NCBI RefSeq assembly: GCF_001280565.1
Contig: NZ_LGRO01000001.1
Location: 1,178,001 to 1,242,000, forward strand
Direction: 5' to 3'
Length of the DNA stretch: 64,000 bases
DNA from: Sulfobacillus thermosulfidooxidans
GTDB taxonomy: Bacteria; Bacillota; Sulfobacillia; Sulfobacillales; Sulfobacillaceae
Part shown: positions 58,847 to 64,000 of the stretch, one piece after another
Position numbering within the stretch: position 1 is the first letter of the stretch
Layout: every line of letters begins with the position of its first letter
The notes under the pieces: model-generated
The model's database searches: none
What the model saw: only the letters and a program-made list of their open reading frames with translations
Told to the model about the DNA's origin: nothing
Position numbers and translations under genes: made by a program

Positions 58847-59252
58847 ATGTCTCGCTCTTTATTCATGACCACTCTTGGAGTTCTCATAGGTCTAGTGATT
58901 TACATGGTTCCTTTTTTTTTCTCATTCTCCTTCCCCTCATCCTCATGCGCATGTTTCTCGTAATGATCCGTATGGTCCTCATCCTATTGCAGACTTATAT
59001 CCTCGCCACGGTACTGCCCTCATCGATCAAGAAGCTGTTCTTCTTTCTTATTGCCCACCTTCCCAACAAGAAGCCTGGGTAGATAGTGGCAGGCCCCCGG
59101 TTTACTGGTCGCCTCAATTTCAGTATTACTATTTTGAGGAGTTTGGCGGGTCTCGAAATAATATCACGGATTCAGTGGTTTTAACACCAGATTTCGTTAG
59201 TATGCTCAATCCCTCCCCGTTCCCCGCATGGTATGGTCGTCCTTTTCAGTAA
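58847..59252 (+). pseudogene. Exported-protein paralogue interrupted by a frameshift in a T9 run
   Basis: The gene starts MSRSLFMTTLGVLIGLVIYMVPFF (in parts) behind GAGGTGATGGT. In the ATG frame it stops at about 58981. Skipping one T of the nine at 58912-58920 opens the rest: SHSPSPHPHAH, LLSYCPPSQQEAW, GRPPVYWSP, VVLTPDF and WYGRPF, ending at 59252. These blocks align with the intact paralogue at 59542-59919, so the correct product would be about 134 residues: one N-terminal membrane segment and a small external domain. The break may be true inactivation, a phase-variable tract or a sequencing error. Confidence 0.7.
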
Positions 59253-59268
59253 TTCTTTTTACACTTGA

Positions 59269-59466
59269 TTATTGACAGTTATAGCCGCAACATTCATTAC
59301 CCGGTTGGGCAACGCATTGCGGATCATATAAATCACTTTGGCTAATCGCTTGGCACGGAACCAATAGTTTGGGTACCCACTTAAATATTGCGGGAGCCAG
59401 ATCCAAAATGTCTGCGTAGAGCGTGTTAGGATCTAGCCCATTGGCCGGGGTCCGAATGGATCTCAT
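59269..59466 (-). CDS. Possible Cys-rich small protein
   Basis: A 65-residue frame on the strand opposite to its neighbours. The C-terminal part has five Cys in a tight pattern (VPCQ, PQCVAQ, NECCGYNC), and the middle is hydrophobic (ADILDLAPAIFKWVPKLL). It has no good ribosome site before the ATG. It could be a knotted or modified peptide, or chance. Confidence 0.3.
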   Translation of the reverse strand: MRSIRTPANGLDPNTLYADILDLAPAIFKWVPKLLVPCQAISQSDLYDPQCVAQPGNECCGYNCQ

Positions 59467-59541
59467 TTCATGGATTGAATGAGGTGGTTCTGTCTCGGAT
59501 TTTTAATTCCATTTCTTTTCTGAGTCAAGGAGAGTGATAGA

Positions 59542-59919
59542 ATGTCTCGCTCAAATGTAGTGCTTCCTTTTCTTTTCGCCGTTTCTCTTATTGCGTATTT
59601 GTGGCCATTTTTCTTTCATTCCTCTCATCAGGCTTCCTCTCAGCCTTCTACGCCTTTATCCCATCCGATTCCTGGGTTATTCTCTCATTTGTCCTCGCCG
59701 CTCCTCAAAAAGGAAGCGACGTTGTTGTCTTACTGCCCTGCCAACCAACAATTAGCATGGATTACCGTTGGTCGACCGCCTCTCTATTACTCAGGAGCTG
59801 ACAATCAATATTACTTTGGGACTCGCTATGATGCTTGGGTTGTTTTGACGCCCGATTTTTCATATTACAATCCCCCTCCTCCGGTTTCATGGTACGGACA
59901 ACCATTACGTAGCCACTAA
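59542..59919 (+). CDS. Small exported protein, paralogue of the broken 58847 gene
   Basis: A 125-residue protein with an N-terminal membrane segment (VVLPFLFAVSLIAYLWPFFF), a His/Ser/Pro linker and a C-terminal domain with LLSYCPANQQLAW, GRPPLYYSG, QYYFG, WVVLTPDF and SWYGQP. The single Cys and the aromatic pattern are shared with the 58847 copy. AAGGAGAG before the ATG is good. The family is not recognised; the domain should lie outside the membrane. Confidence 0.7.
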   Translation: MSRSNVVLPFLFAVSLIAYLWPFFFHSSHQASSQPSTPLSHPIPGLFSHLSSPLLKKEATLLSYCPANQQLAWITVGRPPLYYSGADNQYYFGTRYDAWVVLTPDFSYYNPPPPVSWYGQPLRSH

Positions 59920-60672
59920 CGGCTGCCGCGTTTCACATAAAACTTACCGATGCCAAAACCCGCCCTCGCCTCTTTGCATTGTCCTAGTAATTTCAACAGT
60001 TCAAAGAGTGAAGAATCACGGGCTCACGTATCACGTTGGAAATAGTGCAGCGTTGCCTCGCTGTATAAGGTGATGGCAGTCAAACCCATACTCCCAGAGG
60101 TCTCATAAGCAATTCAAAATTGCACTTCCTGATTGTCTTACCGGATTAAAATAATATAAGCGCATTTAAGGTACTCTCGTTTGGGACGGAATGGCGTCCC
60201 TGCTGTTGGTGTATTATGCCGGAATTCTAGAACAATCGTCGTTCCAATTGTTTTGTGCGCCCTATCCCACTTGCTGATGCATTGGTTGGTGCTTGTTAGT
60301 ACACCTGTTATCTTCTTTGTGCAATCACGTTTGATCGTTGTACTCTGTTCAACACCCCGCAGTAATGGCGTTCTTATTGACCATTTTTGCGGAATTATCT
60401 CAACAGTTGAATGGCTTCGACCATGGCTATCGGCCAGACAGCCTATTTCTTTTGAGCCATGCTAACGGAATTTGATCGTGGGAATAAATCTTTCGACAAC
60501 CAACGAGAAGCCCATGCTACTAGTGAGTACTAACCAAAAGGGGAATAATTTTTAGTGTATGCGTCGATGGTTATGGCGTCGTTTTCTTGGCAATTTTATT
60601 CTAACAGACTATACTTAGCTTATGCATATTTTTTGCATTTGATATAGAAACAACCTGGGAGGCTTGCAAATT
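59920..60672. other. Large intergenic region, no supported gene
   Basis: About 750 bp between the exported-protein genes and the APC permease. The plus-strand frame at 60181-60465 is partly hydrophobic but has no ribosome site or known domain. No repeats or strong hairpins were noticed. Confidence 0.4.
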
Positions 60673-62106
60673 TTGGACCGGAAACCTGTGGATAATGAGT
60701 TACACGCCAATGTCGTAGGGTTTTGGGGCCTGGTAAGTCAGAGCTTAGCGGGCATGGCACCGAGTTGTGACGTGGTGGCATTTATGACGGCGGGAGCGGC
60801 CTTTGCGTTAGTGGCACTACCGTTATCCTATTTGCTGGCTTTCGCCCTCATGTTTATTGAAGTGAATACGTTATACCATTTATCTAAGGACCGGGCATCT
60901 GCTGGTGGCTACTATAGCTATGTGTCGGCAGGATTGGGCCCTAAGGCATCATTACTTACCGGTTTTATGGTCATTTTTTATCAAACTCTCAGTGTAGCAG
61001 GCATTCCTGTCTATATTGGTGGAGTCTTCTTACCCGGTCTGGCAGCACGTTTGCACATCGTATTGCCGCACCAATTTTGGCTTTTTGCCATCTTATTTTT
61101 TATTGGCGTCCCTTGGCTCTTGGCCGTCATGGGTATTCGACCGAGTATCAAAGTGCTTGCCACAACCAGTCTTATCGAAATCAGTTTTCTGATCGTGGCG
61201 TCTATTATCATAATGATTAAGGCCGCACCCCCCACTCCCCTACGGCCCTTTGAAATTGGTTCTGTGGGTATTCGAGGCGTGTCATTGGGTATGGTCTTTG
61301 CTATTACTAGTTTTATTGGCATTGGCAGTCATAGTTCTCTGGGTGAAGAAACCAAAGCCGTTCAAACCCAGCGTGGACGCTTAATTGGAAAAGCTGCGTT
61401 AGTCTCTTTAACGCTGACGGGCGCCGCCTTAACGTTGTCAGCATATGCTTTAACTGTTGGTTGGGGAATGTTTCGCATGAATTCCTTTTCTACCGCCAAT
61501 GCACCCGGTGTGACCGTTTTTTTCCGGTATTTAGGACCGATTGGTGCCGCATCCTTAGTCATTTTAGCTCTTAATAGTGCCTTAGCGGATAGCATTGCGC
61601 TATTAACAAGTTCCTCTCGAGTTCTTTACGCCATTGGGCGAGATGAACTCATCCACACCGGTTTTGCGCAAGTTAATGGGCGCCGAGCCCCAGCTCGCAG
61701 CGTAAGCGTCCTGGCCGGATTTGCTGTGTTTACGGGAATAGGTATTGCCTCATGGCTTGGTCCCAGCACAGCCTTCAATGTCATGACGACGGCCGTATTA
61801 TTTGGTTTAGTCTCCGCCCACACGCTTATGAATATTTCATTAATGAGGCTGTTTCGCAAAGAACATCAACAATCACATTTTCTTCAACATGTTGTGCTCC
61901 CCATTTTGGCTATTGTTCTGTTCTGGTGGGTGCTTTATGAGTCGGTTTGGCCTATCGCCTATCCTTTAAGCCTTTCGGCCGTTATTTGGCTTTTGGTCCT
62001 GATTCCTTCCGTAATTTACATTGTCAAAGTCAGTAGACGTGTGACCTCTGCCCAAAAACATCGTTTGGGATTGCCCGCTCCTGCAGCACCTAAGAAACCA
62101 AAATGA
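60673..62106 (+). CDS. APC family amino acid/polyamine permease
   Basis: A 477-residue transporter with 12 helices. Family features are the first helix GLVSQSLAGMAPSCDVVAF (about 18-36, unwound Gly-rich), helix 2-3 with ASAGGYYSYVSAGLGPKASLLTGF (in parts, about 73-96), and RVLYAIGRDEL (about 318-328). It is an amino acid importer or exchanger by inference. The start is probably TTG at 60673, ten bases after GGGAGG; the TTG at 60664 is too close to it. Confidence 0.85.
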   Translation: MDRKPVDNELHANVVGFWGLVSQSLAGMAPSCDVVAFMTAGAAFALVALPLSYLLAFALMFIEVNTLYHLSKDRASAGGYYSYVSAGLGPKASLLTGFMVIFYQTLSVAGIPVYIGGVFLPGLAARLHIVLPHQFWLFAILFFIGVPWLLAVMGIRPSIKVLATTSLIEISFLIVASIIIMIKAAPPTPLRPFEIGSVGIRGVSLGMVFAITSFIGIGSHSSLGEETKAVQTQRGRLIGKAALVSLTLTGAALTLSAYALTVGWGMFRMNSFSTANAPGVTVFFRYLGPIGAASLVILALNSALADSIALLTSSSRVLYAIGRDELIHTGFAQVNGRRAPARSVSVLAGFAVFTGIGIASWLGPSTAFNVMTTAVLFGLVSAHTLMNISLMRLFRKEHQQSHFLQHVVLPILAIVLFWWVLYESVWPIAYPLSLSAVIWLLVLIPSVIYIVKVSRRVTSAQKHRLGLPAPAAPKKPK

Positions 62107-62130
62107 CTGCCAACTATTTCATAACATTTC

Positions 62131-63432
62131 TTAGGGTTTCTTTGCACTCTTCTTGACCCGTATGAGTTGTTCTCCTTCTCGGAAGCTAGGAGTCTTCTGA
62201 TATGCATAGATGGCGATGTGCTGGGTTTCAGGCAAAAAGCTCCACGTCAAGATCGTGCCAATAGCCGCCATAGCCCCAAAGAAAATAAGTCCCGCGCCAG
62301 GTCCCCACAACGCTGATAAAAAACTATAGCCCAATACCCCGGCAATTCCTCCGAGTCTGCCACTAGACTCCGCAATCGCTTGGGCAGAGGCGCGAATTTC
62401 TGTCGGCATGCGCTCGGCTGTGGTAATAACTGTTGTCTTGTCAGGACCTACGGCACCTGCCGCATATGCCAAGACTAACAATATCCATGCCACCCCGACT
62501 AAAGCCTGATCATGTCCTATATCTCCGTGCACTGCTACCAATAACATACCCAAAACAAGCAACGCAAACGCCCGACCCCAAAAACCCCATAATTGCAGAG
62601 GGCGTCTTCCCACCCGGTCAATCATCCATACTGTTATAAGCGCTGCAGGAATGGTTACAGCTTTGACTATAACACTGTGCCATGCGGCTAAAGAGATGCT
62701 CGTGCCAAATATGCTGACAAACATCCAGGGAAGAAAAATGGTAAGGCCTTGATCACTGACTTGATAGCTCAACCAGATGAGGGCTGATAGGCTTACGATC
62801 TTGCGATACTGGGGAACGCTTAAAATATGAATCACATCATGCCATGAAGCGGCCCGGTGCAATGCCCATTCCAGTGATTCCGGTAGGAACCGACGCCACC
62901 ATAATATGGGGATCACCAATAGAGCGCCAAATGCTAACGGTATACGCCATCCCCCTGGATAATTAATCGTTAAAGCGCCGAGACCATAGGCAAAAAGCAT
63001 GCCAAAGTTAGCGGCCCATAATGCCCACGCCATGATTCTTCCTCGGTCCTTTTGACCGATATATTCGACAAGATAGGGAAAAACTACGGCATATTCCGCT
63101 CCGACAGCAAGCCCCACAATCATTCGGCTGAGAATCAACCACGTCAAATCAGGACTGACAGCACTTAACACAGAGGCGATGCCGTATGCCAAAAAATCCA
63201 CCAGCAAAATTAAGCGGCGTCCCACGTAGTCGGCAGCAAATCCCGCTAATAAACTCCCAAGCATCATGCCAATAAAAGCTGACGAACCTAACAATGCCAT
63301 ACCAGAGGATGATACATGCCAAATTTGTACAACTTTCGGCAAAGCTACGGAAATAGCGGCCACGTCATAAGTGCCAATAAACACCCCGGCGCTCACCGCA
63401 ATAATAACACGACGGTTACTATCCACGTCCAT
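62131..63432 (-). CDS. MFS transporter behind a Fur-box-like promoter
   Basis: A 433-residue, 12-helix major facilitator of the sugar/metabolite:H+ symporter type. Conserved loops are ADYVGRRLIL (after helix 2, about 66-75), DRGRIMAW (after helix 4), PESLEW (end of the first half) and DRVGRRPLQLWG (after helix 8). The ATG at 63432 follows AAGGTGAGGG closely. A promoter with a palindrome resembling a Fur box lies 23-52 bases upstream, suggesting iron-responsive expression. It is convergent with the APC permease, with 24 bp between ends. Confidence 0.85.
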   Translation of the reverse strand: MDVDSNRRVIIAVSAGVFIGTYDVAAISVALPKVVQIWHVSSSGMALLGSSAFIGMMLGSLLAGFAADYVGRRLILLVDFLAYGIASVLSAVSPDLTWLILSRMIVGLAVGAEYAVVFPYLVEYIGQKDRGRIMAWALWAANFGMLFAYGLGALTINYPGGWRIPLAFGALLVIPILWWRRFLPESLEWALHRAASWHDVIHILSVPQYRKIVSLSALIWLSYQVSDQGLTIFLPWMFVSIFGTSISLAAWHSVIVKAVTIPAALITVWMIDRVGRRPLQLWGFWGRAFALLVLGMLLVAVHGDIGHDQALVGVAWILLVLAYAAGAVGPDKTTVITTAERMPTEIRASAQAIAESSGRLGGIAGVLGYSFLSALWGPGAGLIFFGAMAAIGTILTWSFLPETQHIAIYAYQKTPSFREGEQLIRVKKSAKKP

Positions 63433-63454
63433 CCCTCACCTTCTTACTCTCCAT

Positions 63455-63484
63455 ATTATAGATGATAATGCTTCTCATTATCAA
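63455..63484 (-). promoter_or_regulatory. Promoter with Fur-box-like palindrome
   Basis: On the minus strand TTGATA (63484-63479), an 18-base spacer and TATAAT (63460-63455) form a good sigma-A promoter. GATAATG-CTTCT-CATTATC (63464-63482) overlaps the -35 and spacer; its arms match the 19-bp Fur consensus GATAATGATAATCATTATC, with 16 of 19 positions identical. Confidence 0.6.
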
Positions 63485-63493
63485 AAGAATAAG

Positions 63494-63529
63494 ATGCCGA
63501 CTTTTCCTCATTGAAGAAAAAGCCGGCAT
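63494..63529 (-). terminator. Hairpin after the HAD phosphatase gene
   Basis: ATGCCG-A-CTTTT (63494-63505) pairs with AAAAG-C-CGGCAT (63518-63529), one mismatch inside the stem. On the minus strand it follows the phosphatase gene by 70 bases and precedes the MFS promoter. The T-rich tail is weak. Confidence 0.5.
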
Positions 63530-63598
63530 GTTCTTCAGCTTATTTATCCAGGGGCTTGGTTTGGACTAGGGATTCACCCCAAACTTGCCATCCCTCAC

Positions 63599-64000
63599 TC
63601 ATTGAGTCAACCATTCTTCAAGTTGCTTAGGATTCAGGCAATAACGTCCCCAACCGTGAGGGCCTCGCCCAAAGGCCGGATTTTTGTAGGTTCCAATACC
63701 TGTCAAGACGCCTAAGGCATCTGGGAAACTTTGATGGTAAGTCCAAATATTCATAGTGACAACAGTTGGAATACCCGCTTGTCTTGCAGCCATTAAACCG
63801 ACGGCAGAGTCTTCAAAGGCCACGGCCTCATCTGGAGCCACTCCTAAGCGCTGTAAACATTCGTGGTAAACGCACGGATGCGGTTTTTTCTGTACCACAT
63901 GATCGCCGGCTACGACGACCGGAAAAATCTTCCGCCACTGCGGACCAAAATGTGTTATCAGCAACGCCTCGACATTGGCATATTGCGTCGTCGTTGCTAT
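63599..64000 (-). CDS. HAD-family phosphatase, 5' end outside window
   Basis: The frame is open to the window edge, so the N-terminal part is missing. The visible 133 residues begin IATTTQYANVEALL, which includes the HAD motif II Thr. Motif III Lys is in VVQKKPHP and motif IV is AFEDSAVGLMAARQAGIP, as in beta-phosphoglucomutase-like and phosphoglycolate phosphatase-like enzymes. The C-terminal 40 residues (YKNPAFGRGPHGWGRY) differ from the usual ending. The substrate cannot be told. Confidence 0.85.
   Translation of the reverse strand: MATTTQYANVEALLITHFGPQWRKIFPVVVAGDHVVQKKPHPCVYHECLQRLGVAPDEAVAFEDSAVGLMAARQAGIPTVVTMNIWTYHQSFPDALGVLTGIGTYKNPAFGRGPHGWGRYCLNPKQLEEWLTQ

Overview
The window looks like a chromosome segment from a low-to-moderate GC, Gram-positive bacterium with strong Shine-Dalgarno sites and frequent GTG/TTG starts. 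The 16S and 23S genes are much more GC-rich than the protein genes, which suggests a thermophile. The 16S text and the gene mix (orphan family-5 binding proteins, glycolate oxidase, NCS1 and APC permeases) recall moderately thermophilic, acidophilic Firmicutes such as Sulfobacillus. That assignment comes from recognition by eye, not from a search.

Layout. 1-4170: end of a peptide/nickel-type binding protein, then small SHOCT, DUF302, VOC, alpha/beta-hydrolase and methyltransferase genes. 4268-9111: a two-gene yhaO-yhaN operon (nuclease plus Rad50-like ATPase). 9363-14964: an acyl-CoA synthetase convergent with a heterodimeric ABC exporter. 15693-19996: glycolate oxidase genes in the order glcE-glcF-glcD. 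20145-25306: an MFS gene behind a perfect palindrome, an exported nucleoside phosphorylase-like protein, and a full-length paralogue of the binding protein at the left edge. 25307-28310: an IS607-type element (tnpA broken by a 7-bp duplication, intact tnpB) next to a decayed tldD/pmbA gene and an HTH remnant. 28415-42801: Rieske oxygenase, oligopeptidase B, two NCS1 permeases, MFS and SSS transporters, and a DNA-repair group (tag, tatD, type 5 udg). 43011-47867: a complete 16S-23S-5S operon with promoter, processing stems and terminator and no tRNA in the spacer. 47875-57886: DMT transporters with a CGNR regulator, an orphan cysteine desulfurase with a methyltransferase, an MBL protein, and a MarR / double acetyltransferase / MFS operon that looks like arsenic or arsinothricin-type resistance. 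58184-59919: small exported proteins of unknown function, one with a frame break in a T9 run. 60673-64000: APC permease, an MFS gene under a Fur-box-like promoter, and the end of a HAD phosphatase.

No CRISPR array or tRNA gene was seen. The most interesting unexplained items are a 14-bp helix able to mask the ribosome binding site of the second NCS1 permease, the exported-protein cluster with its T9 tract, the fused ArsN2-ArsN1-like acetyltransferase operon, the Fur-like site, the 36-bp palindrome before an MFS gene, and a Gly in place of the acetate-pocket Trp in the acyl-CoA synthetase. I saw no clear new defence system; the IS607 TnpB with its predicted guide RNA is the only RNA-guided nuclease.
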